Shown here piece after piece: positions 12,001-18,392 of a DNA stretch of 64,000 bases. The notes beneath the pieces were generated by a model that did no database searches, had not been told where the DNA came from, and saw only the letters and a program-made list of their open reading frames with translations. Each line of letters begins with the position of its first letter. Position 1 is the stretch's first letter. Made by a program: the position numbers and the translations under genes. Source of the stretch: Streptomyces sp. NBRC 109706 (lineage in GTDB: Bacteria > Actinomycetota > Actinomycetes > Streptomycetales > Streptomycetaceae); the NCBI RefSeq assembly GCF_000974485.1, contig NZ_BBOM01000011.1, forward strand, positions 496,001-560,000, read 5' to 3'.

Positions 12001-15000
12001 CTGCGGGTGTCGCGGGGATCATCAAGATGGTCATGGCGCTGCGGAACGAGAAGCTGCCGCGCACCCTGCACGCCGACGAGCCGTCCTCGCACGTCGACTG
12101 GTCGGCGGGCGCGGTCTCGCTGCTGACCGATGAGCAGCCATGGACGCCGGAACCGGGCCGCGTCCGGCGCGCCGGCATCTCCTCCTTCGGCATCAGCGGC
12201 ACCAACGCCCACACCATCATCGAAGAACCGCCCGTGGCGGTGCCGACGGTCCCGGCCAGTTCCCTTCCCGCTCTGCCGATTCTGCTGTCGGCGACGGACG
12301 AAGGGTCGCTGCGCGCGCAGGCGCGACGGTTGCACCAGCATCTGGCGGCCCGCGCAGTCACCACCGAACTGCCCGACATCGCCTGGTCGTTGGCCACGGG
12401 GCGGGCGTCCCTGGCGGCGCGTGCCGCGCTGGTCGCCGGTGACAGGAACGGTTTGCTCAACGACCTCGCGGCGCTGGCCGAGGGCGACCCCCGCTTCGAC
12501 GCGCTGCTCGGCTCCTCATCAGGGACCGGGCGGACCGCGTTCCTGTTCACGGGGCAGGGCGCGCAACGCCTGGGCATGGGGCGGGAGGTGTATGAGGCGT
12601 TTCCGGTGTTCGCGGAGTCGTTCGACGCGGTGTGTGGTGAGTTGGATCGTCATTTGGAACGGCCGTTGCGGGATGTGGTGTTCGGCGATGATCAGAAGCT
12701 GTTGAACCGGACTGCTTATGCTCAGGCCGGGTTGTTCGCGGTCGAGGTGGCGCTCTATCGGCTGGTGGAGTCCTGGGGTGTCCGGCCCGAGTTTCTGGCC
12801 GGTCATTCCATCGGCGAGGTGTCGGCTGCCTATTGTGCGGGGGTGTGGTCGCTGGCGGATGTGTGTGAACTGGTGGCCGCGCGTGGCAGGTTGATGCAGT
12901 CGTTGCCCGCCGGTGGTTCGATGGTGGCGATCCAGGCCAGTGAGGCCGAGTTGGGCGAGTTGCCCAAGAGCGTGGGGATCGCGGCGATCAACGGGCCGAC
13001 GTCGCTGGTGATCTCCGGCAAGGAACGGGCGGTCCGATCCGTGGCCGCCGTCTGGAGGAAGAAGGGGCGCAAGACCCGAAAGCTCGCCGTCAGCCATGCC
13101 TTCCACTCGCCGCTGATGGAGCCGGTGCTCGACGATTTCCGCGCGGCGATCGCGGGGCTCACGTTCCAGCCTGCCACCATTCCCCTGGTTTCGAATGTGA
13201 CGGGTGAGTTGGCCACCACGGAGCAGCTGTCCGACCCCGACTACTGGGTGGACCATATCCGGCGGGCGGTCCGTTTCGGCGACGGGATCGCCACCCTTCA
13301 CCGGCAGGGTGTGCGTACGTTCCTGGAACTCGGCCCGGACGGTGTGCTGTCCGCGGCCGGCGCCGAGACCGCCGAGGAGGCCGTGTTCACCCCGGCCCTG
13401 CGCGGCGGCCGCGACGAGGTCGAGTCGCTGTTCGCCGGTGTCGGGCACCTGTGGAGCGTGGGCGTGGCGGTCGACTGGGCGGCCGCGCTCGCGGGCACCG
13501 GCGCCCGGCGGGTGGACGTGCCGACGTACGCCTTCCAGCACCAGCGGTTCTGGCCGGAGGCGGGCGCCCGGGTGGGCGATGTCAGTGCGGCGGGTCTTGG
13601 CCGTGCCGAACACCCGTTGCTGGGCGCGGCGGTGGCGCTTGCCGACAGCGACGGTTTTCTGCTGACCGGGCGGCTTTCGGTGCGCACGCACCCCTGGCTG
13701 GCCGATCACCGCGTCGCCGGCCAGACGCTTGTGCCGGGCACGGGTCTGCTGGAACTCGTCACCTACGCCGGCGACCAGACCGGCTGTGGCGTGGTGGAGG
13801 AGCTGACGTTGCAGGCGCCGTTGGTGCTGCCCGAACAGGGCGGCGTCATCGTGCAGGTGAGCGTGGGCGGCCCGGACGAGACCGGACGCCGTTCCGTCAG
13901 CGTGCACTCCCGCTCGGACGACGACCCGGGCGCCGCCCAGGGCTGGACGCACCATGCGGTGGGCGTGCTGGGCACCGATGCGGAACGGGCGGGCGCCGAG
14001 CACACGTTGACGCAGTGGCCGCCGGCCGGTGCGACGGAGGTGGAGGTGTCCGGCGCCTACCCGGATCTGGCCGACGGCGGGCTGGCGTACGGGGCCGCGT
14101 TCCAGGGGCTGCGGCGCATGTGGCGGCAGGGGAACGATGTCTTCGCCGAGGTCGCGTTGCCCGATTCGGTGGTCGACCAGGCGGGCGCGTTCGGTCTGCA
14201 TCCGGCGCTGCTCGACTCGGCGCTGCACGCGGTCGCGTGGGGTGGCGGGGCCGATGCGGTGTCGAGCGACGCGGCTACGCGGCTGCCGTTCTCCTGGGAA
14301 GGCGTGCGGCTGTTCGCCTCGGGGGCTTCGGTCCTGCGCGTCAAACTGAGCCCGTCCGGCCCGGACGCGCTCACCCTGACCGCGACGGACGCCACCGGGC
14401 GTCCGGTCGTGACCGTTGCCTCGCTGCTTCTGCGGGCGTTTTCGCCGGAGGCGATCAACACTGCTGGCGAGTCGTTGTTCCGGGTGGAGTGGGTTTCGGT
14501 TGTGGGTGGGGGTGAAAACGCCGAGGACTGGCGGGAGTTGAGGTTGGGTGATGCGGCGGGTGGGTTGGTTGGGTTGCGGCGGTGGTTGGTTGAGGAGGAG
14601 GGGTCGGGGGTGCCGTTGGTGGTGGTGACGTCGGGTGCGGTGGATCCGGTGGGTGGGGGTGGGGTGGATCCGGATGCGGCGTCGGTGTGGGGGTTGGTGC
14701 GGGCGTTGCAGGCCGAACAGCCCGGCCGGGTCATGCTCCTCGACACGGACTCGGATGGCGAGGTTTCTGTTGGTGGGTTGTTGGGGTTGGATGAGCCTGC
14801 GGTTGCGGTGCGTGGGGGTGAGGTGTGGGTGCCGCGTCTGGTGCGGGTGCCGAAGGGGTCGGTGTCTCAGGACGGTGAGGCGGTGGTGCGTGGTGATGGG
14901 ACGGTGTTGATCACGGGTGGTTCGGGTGCGTTGGCGGGTTTGGTGGCGGAGCGTCTTGCCGAACGGCATGGGGTGCGGCGGCTGTTGATGCTGTCCCGAA

Positions 15001-16985
15001 GCGGCGTGGTCGCCGAGGGGCTGGTGGAGCGGTTGGCCGGCGTGGGTGCGTCCGTGGAGTCGGTGGCGTGTGATGCCTCGGATCGGGACGCGGTGGCCGA
15101 GGTGCTGGCGTCGATCGACCCGAACTTCCCACTGCGCGGTGTCGTCCATGCGGCCGGCGTGCTGGACGACGGGGTGTTCGCCTCACTGAACCCCGAACGC
15201 CTGGAACGGGTATGGGCCCCGAAGGCGCGGGGTGCGGCGGTTCTGGACGAGTTGACAGCGGACCAGGACTTGGACCTCTTTGTGGTGTTCTCTTCTGCGG
15301 CCGGTGTGTTGGGGAACGCGGGGCAGGCCAGTTATGGGGCGGCGAATACGTTCCTGGACGGGTTGGTGGCGCGGCGTCGTGAGCGTGGTTTGCCGGGTGT
15401 GTCGATGGCGTGGGGGCTGTGGGCGGTGGAGGGCGGCGGCATGGGTGCCACCCTCGGCGAGGCGGACTCCGGCAGGATCAACCGGGGCGGCATCCGGGCC
15501 CTGAGCACCGAGGAAGGGCTTGCCCTCTTCGACGCCGGCCTGCGCCTCAACGCCGAACTCACCGTCCCCATCGGCCTGGACCTCGCCGCGACGCGCGCCG
15601 TCGCCGCCACCGGGACCGGGACCGTTCCGGCGCTTCTTCGCGGTCTGGTCCGGGCTCCCGCTCGGGCCACGGCACGCGAGGAGGCGGAGCGGAGCTGGGT
15701 GGCGGACCTGGTCGGTCTGGACGGCGCCGAGCAGCTGCGGCGCATTCTCGACCTGGTGCGGGAGACGGTCGCGCGGCTGCTGGGGTATCCCGGTGCCGAG
15801 TCGGTGGAGGCCGACCGGGGTTTCGTGGAACTGGGCCTGGACTCGCTCGCCACCGTGGATCTGCGGAACGCGCTGGCCAAGACGACCGAGATCCGGCTGA
15901 CGTCGAAGGTCATCTTCGACCGCAACACACCGGCGTTGCTCGCCCGTCACCTGCACGACGAACTGCTCGCCGAGGGCACTCTCTCCGCCGGCGCGGGCGA
16001 GCCAGGCCCGGAGGAGGCGGGCGGTGCCGTGGCCGATCCGGACGGGTCCATCGTTCGGATGTACCAGGACGCCTGCGCCCGTGGGCTGACCGCCGAGGCG
16101 CAGCAGTTGATCCGGGCGGTCGCCGATGTGCGGCCCGACGACGCCACAGCGCTCGACTCGTTGACAAGCCTGTACGGCCGGGCAACTCTTTCCGGCCAGA
16201 TCGATGTGGCGAGCCAGCTGCTGGTCGCCGCCGGAAGCCTGCGGCGCACGTTCGCGACGCCGGAGGAGCTGGGGCGGCGCCCGGAGGTGGAGCGGCTGGT
16301 CGAGGGACCGGCGCGGCCGGCGCTGGTCTGCTTCGCGCCGCCGAACGCGTTCGCCGGGCCGCACCAGTACTTCCGGTTCGCGCGGGAGTTCCAGGGACGC
16401 CGGGAGGTGTCGCTCTACACGATGCCCGGCTTCCGCGGCGAGGAGCCCGTGCCGGCGGACCTGGACGCGCTCGGCAGGCTCCAGGCCGAGGCGGTGCTGC
16501 GCCGCTACCCGAACGGTGAAGGCGTCGTGCTGGCGGGCATGTCGTCCGGCGGCTGGCTGGCGCATGCGACGGCCACGCACCTGGAGGCGTTGGGGGTGAA
16601 GCCGGCGGGCCTGGTGCTGATCGACACCTACCTGCCGCTGGCCGAGCAGCTGGAGCGGCTGAGCGCCGGCTGGCTGCGGGAGGGTTGGGACCGGGCCGAG
16701 GACTACAACTACCTCGACGGCCGGGCCCTGACCGCCACCGGCTGGTACATGCAGCTCTTCGGCCGCCTGTGGGCCCCCACGGAGATCGCCACGCCGACGC
16801 TGCTCCTGCGAGCCACCGAGCTGGTGGACGGGGAGGCGGAGCCCGCCTCTGCGGACTGGCAGGCGTCGTGGGACTTCCCCCACACGGCGATCGACGTGCC
16901 AGGCAACCACTTCTCGATCCTGGACGCCCACGCCACCAACACGGCCCGGGTCGTCGACGAATGGATCAGCGCGCGGGACTCCTGA
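1..16985 (+). CDS. Modular type I polyketide synthase, C-terminal part (5' end outside window)
   Basis: The frame is open from the first base, so the gene begins upstream. Order seen: KR tail (Tyr codon 141) and ACP (Ser codon 654); module 1 KS 831-2106, AT 2421-3330, DH 3495-4330, KR 4330-5530, ACP 5600-5830; module 2 KS from 5883, AT 7476, DH 8550, KR 9395, ACP 10650; module 3 KS from 10950, AT 12534, DH 13608, KR 14450, ACP Ser codon 15843; thioesterase about 16250-16982. KS domains show TACSSS, EAHGTG or EGHGTG, and SNxGH. All ATs have GHSIGE and HAFH, the malonyl-CoA signature. KRs keep TGGSGALAG, the LDD motif (B type) and Ser/Tyr/Asn. No ER is present. The TE has GMSSG (Ser codon 16542) and a late GNHFS histidine. 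The enzyme extends an ACP-bound chain by three acetate units, reduces and dehydrates each, then releases it. The product is unknown; a polyene chain end is inferred. Confidence 0.96.
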   Translation, partial: ERLERVWAPKARGAAVLDELTADLDLDFFVVFSSSSGVLGNAGQASYGAANTFLDGLVARRRERGLPGVSMAWGLWAVEGGGMGATLGDADSGRMARAGVRGLEADEGLALFDASLRLNEALTVPIGLDLAAMRAAAASVGSVPAPFRGLIRVPSRNSTRAAAATDTGWAGRLAGLDDAGRRRLLLDVVREHVAGVLGYAQPGLVDAGQSFTELGLDSLTAIELRNRLAAVMGVRLPATLVFDYPSSEVLAEFLVREVVGETPEAPAVVAVRGADDEPIAIVGMACRFPGGVTSPEELWQLVASGTDAVVDFPDDRGWDLDALYDPDPDHPGTSYTRKGGFLGDVALFDPRFFGLSPREALSTDPQQRLLLETTWEAFERAGIDPATLRGSRTGVFTGVMYHDYADLLRFSNEAEGAVGSGDTVSMASGRLSYTFGLEGPAVTVDTACSSSLVALHLAVQALRSGECEMALAGGVTVMATPGTFIGFSRQRGLSVDGRCKAFSEQADGVGWGEGVGVLLVERLSEAERLGHPVLAIVRGSAVNQDGASNGITAPNGPSQQRVIRQALASAGLSTSDVDVVEAHGTGTTLGDPIEAQALLATYGQGRDEERPLWLGSIKSNVGHAQAAAGVAGIIKMVMALRHGVLPPTLHADEPSSHVDWSAGAVSLLTDEQPWTPEPGRVRRAGISSFGISGTNAHTIIEEYQAPAPAAPSAVAADLPALPILLSARDTTALRAQARRLGEHLATNARRPLPDVAFTLATSRAALSTRAVLVAADRGSALEGLDGLAVGDPRLDAAVGSSAEGGRLAFLFTGQGAQRLGMGRELYAAFPVFAESFDAVGGELDGRLGRSLSEVVFGDDGELLSQTVYAQAALFAVEVSLFRLVESWGVRPEFLAGHSIGEVSAAYCAGVWSLADACELVAARGRLMQSLPVGGAMVAIQAAEAELGELPAGVGIAAINGPNSLVVSGAEEAVVALAGEWKERGRKTRRLAVSHAFHSPLMEPVLDEFRAAIAGLTFQAPTIPLISNVTGGLATAEQLSDPGYWVDHIRQAVRFADGITTLQGEGVRTFLELGPDGVLSAAGAETAEEAVFAPVLRAGRAETATLFTALGRAWAHGTAVDWAAVFAGTGVRRVDVPTYAFQRERFWPNVLGWVGDVGAAGLDQTEHPLLGAIVALADSDGLVFTGRLSLRTHPWLADHRVAGRVVVPGTALLELALHAGDQVGSGLVEELTLQAPLVLPENGGVTVQVSVGAPDETGRRSIGVYARSDDDAGDMPVWTQHAAGVLADGRRPDEAFDFAQWPPAGAVEFELSGLYEGLAGAGLEYGPGFRGLRRVWRRGEDVFAEVVLPESVADQAGAFGLHPALLDAALHALGVGGVVAADGVGRLPFVFNGVSLWAVGASVLRVRLRAIGSDLVSMLLADGQGQPVAVASLGLRAFSPEAIGVGGESLFRVEWVPVVGGGEGAGDWRELRLGDAAGGLVGLRRWLVEEEGSGVPLVVVTSGAVDPVGGGGVDPDAASVWGLVRALQAEQPGRIMLVDTDDEVSVGGLLGLDEPAVAVRGGEVWVPRLVRVPLASVPQGGESVVRGDGTVLVTGGSGALAGLVAERLAERHGVRRLLMLSRSGVVAEGLVERLAGLGASVEAVACDVSDRDAVAGVVAAVGAEFPLRGVVHAAGVLDDGVFSSLDPERLERVWAPKARGAAVLDELTADLDLDFFVVFSSSSGVLGNAGQASYGAANTFLDGLVARRRERGLPGVSMAWGLWAVEGGGMGATLGEAESDRLGRGGVRALTADEGLALFDASLRLNEALTVPIGLDLGALRSAAASTGVVPAPFRGLVRVSSRVVARESVESGWAGRLAGLDDAGRRGLLLDVVREHVAGVLGYAQPGLVDAGQSFTELGLDSLTAIELRNRLAAVMGVRLPATLVFDYPTSEVLAEFLVQEIVGETSGESTVVAVRGADDEPIAIVGMACRFPGGVTSPEELWQLVASGTDAVVDFPDDRGWDLDALYDPDPDHPGTSYTRKGGFLGDVASFDPRFFGLSPREALSTDPQQRLLLETTWEAFERAGIDPATLRGSRTGVFTGVMYHDYADLLHASPQAEGSMGSGGTGSIASGRLSYTFGLEGPAVTVDTACSSSLVALHLAVQALRSGECEMALAGGVTVMATPGTFIGFSRQRGLSVDGRCKAFSEQADGVGWGEGVGMLLVERLSDARAHGHRVLAVVRGSAVNQDGASNGLTAPNGPSQQRVIRQALASAGLSTSDVDVVEGHGTGTTLGDPIEAQALLATYGQDRLAERPLLLGSIKSNIGHAQAAAGVAGIIKMVMALRNEKLPRTLHADEPSSHVDWSAGAVSLLTDEQPWTPEPGRVRRAGISSFGISGTNAHTIIEEPPAHEEGVGTGPDDAGLPAVPVLLSGHDDAALRAQAGRLGAFLAARHEVPLHDVAFSTATGRAGLSARAVLVAGERGELAADLTGLAEGDPRFDAVVGSSSGTGRTAFLFTGQGAQRLGMGRELYEAFPVFAESFDAVCGGLDRHLERPLRDVVFGDDGELLSQTVYAQAALFAVEVSLFRLVESWGVRPEFLAGHSIGEVSAAYCAGVWSLADACELVAARGRLMQSLPVGGAMVAIQAGEDELGELPAGVGIAAINGPNSLVVSGAEEAVVALAEQWKERGRKTRRLAVSHAFHSPLMEPVLDEFRAAITELTFKTPTVPLVSNVTGELATAEQLSDPDYWVDHIRRAVRFGDGIATLHRQGVRTFLELGPDGVLSAAGAETAEEAVFAPVLRAGRAEVATLFTALGRAWAQGTEVDWAAVFAGSGARWVDLPTYAFQRDRYWPQLAPPVGDVGAAGLSRTDHPLLGAVVPLAQGDGVVFTGRLSVRTHPWLADHRVAERVLVPGTGLLELVRHAGDQVGSGLVEELTLQAPLVLPEEGGITVQVRVGGLDENGRRAASIHSRVDDGLDSDETWVLHAEGLLGTGTPRSTAEESLAQWPPAGAVEFELSGLYEGLAGAGLEYGPGFRGLRRVWGRGEDVFAEVVLPEPVADQAGAFGLHPALLDAALHALGVGGVLPSDGTGRLPFVFNGVSLWAVGASALRVRLRAAGGEAVSVLLADGEGRPVAEVASLALRAFSPEAIGAGGESLFRVEWVSVVGGGEEAMDWRELRLGDAAGGLVGLRRWLVEEEGSGVPLVVVTSGAVDPVGGGGVDPDAASVWGLVRALQAEQPGRIMLLDTDSDGEVSVGGLLGLDEPAVAVRGGEVWVPRLVRVPKGSVSQDGEPAVRADGTVLITGGSGALAGLVAERLAERHGVRRLLMLSRSGVVAEGLVERLAGLGALVEAVACDVSDRGAVAEVLASIDPEFPLRGVVHAAGVLDDGVFASLDAERLERVWAPKARGAAVLDELTADLDLDLFVVFSSAAGVLGNAGQASYGAANTFLDGLVARRRERGLPGVSMAWGLWAVEGGGMGATLGEADSGRINRGGIRALSTEEGLALFDAGLRLNAELTVPIGLDLAAVRAAAVSVGSVPAPFRGLVRVPSRVVARESVESGWAGRLAGLDDAGRRGLLLDVVREHVAGVLGYAQPGLIDAGQSFTELGLDSLTAIELRNRLAAVMGVRLPATLVFDYPSSEVLAEFLVQEIVGETSGESTVVAVRGADDEPIAIVGMACRFPGGVTSPEELWQLVASGTDAVVDFPDDRGWDLDALYDPDPDHPGTSYTRKGGFLGDVASFDPRFFGLSPREALSTDPQQRLLLETTWEAFERAGIDPATLRGSRTGVFTGVMYHDYADLLHASPQAEGSMGSGGTGSIASGRLSYTFGLEGPAVTVDTACSSSLVALHLAVQALRSGECEMALAGGVTVMATPGTFIGFSRQRGLSVDGRCKAFSEQADGVGWGEGVGMLLVERLSEAERLGHRVLAIVRGSAVNQDGASNGLTAPNGPSQQRVIRQALASAGLSTSDVDVVEGHGTGTTLGDPIEAQALLATYGQDRSAERPLLLGSIKSNIGHTQAAAGVAGIIKMVMALRNEKLPRTLHADEPSSHVDWSAGAVSLLTDEQPWTPEPGRVRRAGISSFGISGTNAHTIIEEPPVAVPTVPASSLPALPILLSATDEGSLRAQARRLHQHLAARAVTTELPDIAWSLATGRASLAARAALVAGDRNGLLNDLAALAEGDPRFDALLGSSSGTGRTAFLFTGQGAQRLGMGREVYEAFPVFAESFDAVCGELDRHLERPLRDVVFGDDQKLLNRTAYAQAGLFAVEVALYRLVESWGVRPEFLAGHSIGEVSAAYCAGVWSLADVCELVAARGRLMQSLPAGGSMVAIQASEAELGELPKSVGIAAINGPTSLVISGKERAVRSVAAVWRKKGRKTRKLAVSHAFHSPLMEPVLDDFRAAIAGLTFQPATIPLVSNVTGELATTEQLSDPDYWVDHIRRAVRFGDGIATLHRQGVRTFLELGPDGVLSAAGAETAEEAVFTPALRGGRDEVESLFAGVGHLWSVGVAVDWAAALAGTGARRVDVPTYAFQHQRFWPEAGARVGDVSAAGLGRAEHPLLGAAVALADSDGFLLTGRLSVRTHPWLADHRVAGQTLVPGTGLLELVTYAGDQTGCGVVEELTLQAPLVLPEQGGVIVQVSVGGPDETGRRSVSVHSRSDDDPGAAQGWTHHAVGVLGTDAERAGAEHTLTQWPPAGATEVEVSGAYPDLADGGLAYGAAFQGLRRMWRQGNDVFAEVALPDSVVDQAGAFGLHPALLDSALHAVAWGGGADAVSSDAATRLPFSWEGVRLFASGASVLRVKLSPSGPDALTLTATDATGRPVVTVASLLLRAFSPEAINTAGESLFRVEWVSVVGGGENAEDWRELRLGDAAGGLVGLRRWLVEEEGSGVPLVVVTSGAVDPVGGGGVDPDAASVWGLVRALQAEQPGRVMLLDTDSDGEVSVGGLLGLDEPAVAVRGGEVWVPRLVRVPKGSVSQDGEAVVRGDGTVLITGGSGALAGLVAERLAERHGVRRLLMLSRSGVVAEGLVERLAGVGASVESVACDASDRDAVAEVLASIDPNFPLRGVVHAAGVLDDGVFASLNPERLERVWAPKARGAAVLDELTADQDLDLFVVFSSAAGVLGNAGQASYGAANTFLDGLVARRRERGLPGVSMAWGLWAVEGGGMGATLGEADSGRINRGGIRALSTEEGLALFDAGLRLNAELTVPIGLDLAATRAVAATGTGTVPALLRGLVRAPARATAREEAERSWVADLVGLDGAEQLRRILDLVRETVARLLGYPGAESVEADRGFVELGLDSLATVDLRNALAKTTEIRLTSKVIFDRNTPALLARHLHDELLAEGTLSAGAGEPGPEEAGGAVADPDGSIVRMYQDACARGLTAEAQQLIRAVADVRPDDATALDSLTSLYGRATLSGQIDVASQLLVAAGSLRRTFATPEELGRRPEVERLVEGPARPALVCFAPPNAFAGPHQYFRFAREFQGRREVSLYTMPGFRGEEPVPADLDALGRLQAEAVLRRYPNGEGVVLAGMSSGGWLAHATATHLEALGVKPAGLVLIDTYLPLAEQLERLSAGWLREGWDRAEDYNYLDGRALTATGWYMQLFGRLWAPTEIATPTLLLRATELVDGEAEPASADWQASWDFPHTAIDVPGNHFSILDAHATNTARVVDEWISARDS
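831..15950 (+). repeat. Three tandem PKS module repeats, period about 5.06 kb
   Basis: The module unit recurs with periods of 5058, 5067 and 5067 bp, measured at the equivalent KR codons at 3, 5061, 10128 and 15195. Long blocks are identical at DNA level: for example 6408-6580 matches 11475-11647 without a mismatch. Blocks in the KR N-terminal half (about 4370-4560, 9430-9640, 14490-14700) are also nearly identical and rich in TTG and GGT codons. The KS-AT linkers are much more divergent. Confidence 0.9.
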
Positions 16986-16996
16986 CCCGACACCCA

Positions 16997-17034
16997 CCGC
17001 CGCCCGGGCCCCGCACATCCGGCCCGGGCGGCGG
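16997..17034 (+). terminator. Strong hairpin after the PKS gene
   Basis: A perfect 14-bp GC stem (16997-17010 with 17021-17034) and a 10-nt loop lies 11 bp after the PKS stop codon. There is no U tract, which is usual for streptomycete terminators. It separates the PKS from the next gene, which has its own -10 box. Confidence 0.75.
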
Positions 17035-17072
17035 CGGATTCCGGCCATGAACGCCGCGTTCACGGCGGCGTA

Positions 17073-17078
17073 TAGCCT
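17073..17078 (+). promoter_or_regulatory. -10 box TAGCCT of a leaderless gene
   Basis: TAGCCT fits the TAnnnT -10 consensus and ends 7 nt before the ATG at 17086. This supports that start over the earlier in-frame ATG at 17047 and implies a leaderless transcript. Confidence 0.5.
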
Positions 17079-17085
17079 TGCGGGC

Positions 17086-17916
17086 ATGCTCCGAGAAGTC
17101 CTCGCCACCCGCTATGTCACGCCCCTCCGGGAGGGGGGATCGCTGCCCGGCATCGTCGAGGCGGATGATCTGGGTACCTATGTCATGAAGTTCACCGGCG
17201 CCGGGCAGGGCCCCAAGTCGTTGGTCGCCGAGGTGATCTGCGGGGGCCTGGCGCGGCGGCTCGGGCTGCGGGTGCCGGAGCTGGTGCGGATGACGCTGGA
17301 TCCGGTGATCGGCCTCGCCGAGCCGGACCAGGAGGTGCAGGAACTGCTCAAGGCCAGCGCCGGGCTCAACCTCGGCATGGACTATCTGCCGGGTTCGATC
17401 GGCTTCGACTCCCTGGCGTACCGGGTCGACCCGGTGGAGGCCGGCCGGGTCGTCTGGTTCGACGCCCTGGTCAACAACGTGGACCGGTCCTGGCGCAACC
17501 CCAACATGCTGGTCTGGCACGGCGATCTGTGGCTGATCGACCATGGCGCCGCGCTCATCTGGCACCACAACTGGCCGACGGCCACCGCCTCGGCGGCGCG
17601 TGGCTTCGACGCGTCGGACCATGCGCTGGCGCCGTTCGGGCCCGACGTCGCCGCCGCCGGGAAGGCCCTGGCGCCCCGGGTCACCGTCGAACTGCTCGAC
17701 CAGACGCTGGCCGAGGTCCCCGACGCCTGGCTGGCCGCCGAGCCGGGGCTGGCCACGCCCGACGCGGTGCGCGCCGCCTACCGCGAGGTGCTGCTGGCCC
17801 GCGCCGCCACCATCGGGGACCGGGTCACCCTCGGGCCGCCCCGGCAGCAGGCACGGTCCAACGCGCCGGGCTGGCTCACCGGCCGCCCCGCCGAGCGGGA
17901 CGGAGCCGGCCGATGA
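17086..17916 (+). CDS. HipA-family-like kinase
   Basis: The 276-residue protein resembles the stand-alone HipA-like kinase family of actinobacteria (HipA C-terminal fold, protein-kinase-like). The catalytic loop is visible as VNNVDRSWRNPN, with an Asp and a downstream Asn, followed by LIDHG in the place of the metal-binding DFG-like motif. An N-terminal KFTGAGQGPKSL stretch may form the nucleotide-binding part. No HipB-type DNA-binding partner is present, so a classical toxin-antitoxin role is not supported. The next gene, a DUF3037 protein, overlaps by 4 nt (ATGA) and the two are probably translationally coupled. The start at 17086 is preferred because of the -10 box just upstream; 17047 is an in-frame alternative. 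The substrate is unknown. Confidence 0.8.
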   Translation: MLREVLATRYVTPLREGGSLPGIVEADDLGTYVMKFTGAGQGPKSLVAEVICGGLARRLGLRVPELVRMTLDPVIGLAEPDQEVQELLKASAGLNLGMDYLPGSIGFDSLAYRVDPVEAGRVVWFDALVNNVDRSWRNPNMLVWHGDLWLIDHGAALIWHHNWPTATASAARGFDASDHALAPFGPDVAAAGKALAPRVTVELLDQTLAEVPDAWLAAEPGLATPDAVRAAYREVLLARAATIGDRVTLGPPRQQARSNAPGWLTGRPAERDGAGR

Positions 17917-18308
17917 GCGGGACGAGCGGCGAGCGCGCCGTCTTCGAGTACGCGGTGCTGCGGGTGGTGCCCCGCGTGGAGCGCGGCGAATGCGTCAACG
18001 CCGGGGTGCTGCTCTACTGCCGCCCCCGCTCCTTTCTCGCGGCCCGCACCCACCTCGCCCCCGAGCGGCTGCGGGCGCTCGACCCCCAGGTGGACCTGGA
18101 CGGGGTACGGGCCGCGTTGCGCGCCGTCGAGAGCCTTTGCGACGGCGGCCCCGAGGGCGGCCAGGGGGCGGCCGACGAGGTGGGGCGGCGTTTCCGTTGG
18201 CTGATCGCGCCGCGCAGCACCGTGGTGCAACCCGGGCCCGTACACAGCGGGTTGACCGCCGATCCCGAGGCGGAGCTGGAGCGGCTGCTCACGGTGTTGG
18301 TGCACTGA
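17913..18308 (+). CDS. DUF3037 family protein
   Basis: This 131-residue protein has the DUF3037 hallmark near its N-terminus: YAVLRVVPRVERGECVNAGVLLY, of which the segment RGECVNAGVLLY is the most typical. The rest is helical and predicted cytoplasmic. The ATG overlaps the stop codon of the HipA-like kinase gene (ATGA), so the two are co-translated. DUF3037 proteins are commonly found beside HipA-like kinases, and a partner or substrate role is an inference from this pairing. The biochemical function is unknown. Confidence 0.85.
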   Translation: MSGTSGERAVFEYAVLRVVPRVERGECVNAGVLLYCRPRSFLAARTHLAPERLRALDPQVDLDGVRAALRAVESLCDGGPEGGQGAADEVGRRFRWLIAPRSTVVQPGPVHSGLTADPEAELERLLTVLVH

Positions 18309-18348
18309 ACGCGGGGGCGGCCTTCCCGTTGTCAGTCCCGGATGGTAG

Positions 18349-18365
18349 TTACTTGTGGGTAGTAG
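18349..18365. promoter_or_regulatory. Possible TetR-type operator before the SDR pair
   Basis: TTACT, a 7-nt spacer and AGTAG form an imperfect inverted repeat (4-bp perfect arms) about 30 bp before the SDR start. It lies where a promoter is expected. The arms are short, so this is weak. Confidence 0.3.
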
Positions 18366-18392
18366 ATCACTCGACGGCGAGGAGTCCCACGC

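Noticed and set aside
17086..18308. Classical HipBA toxin-antitoxin locus
   Set aside because: No HipB-like DNA-binding antitoxin is present; the partner is DUF3037.
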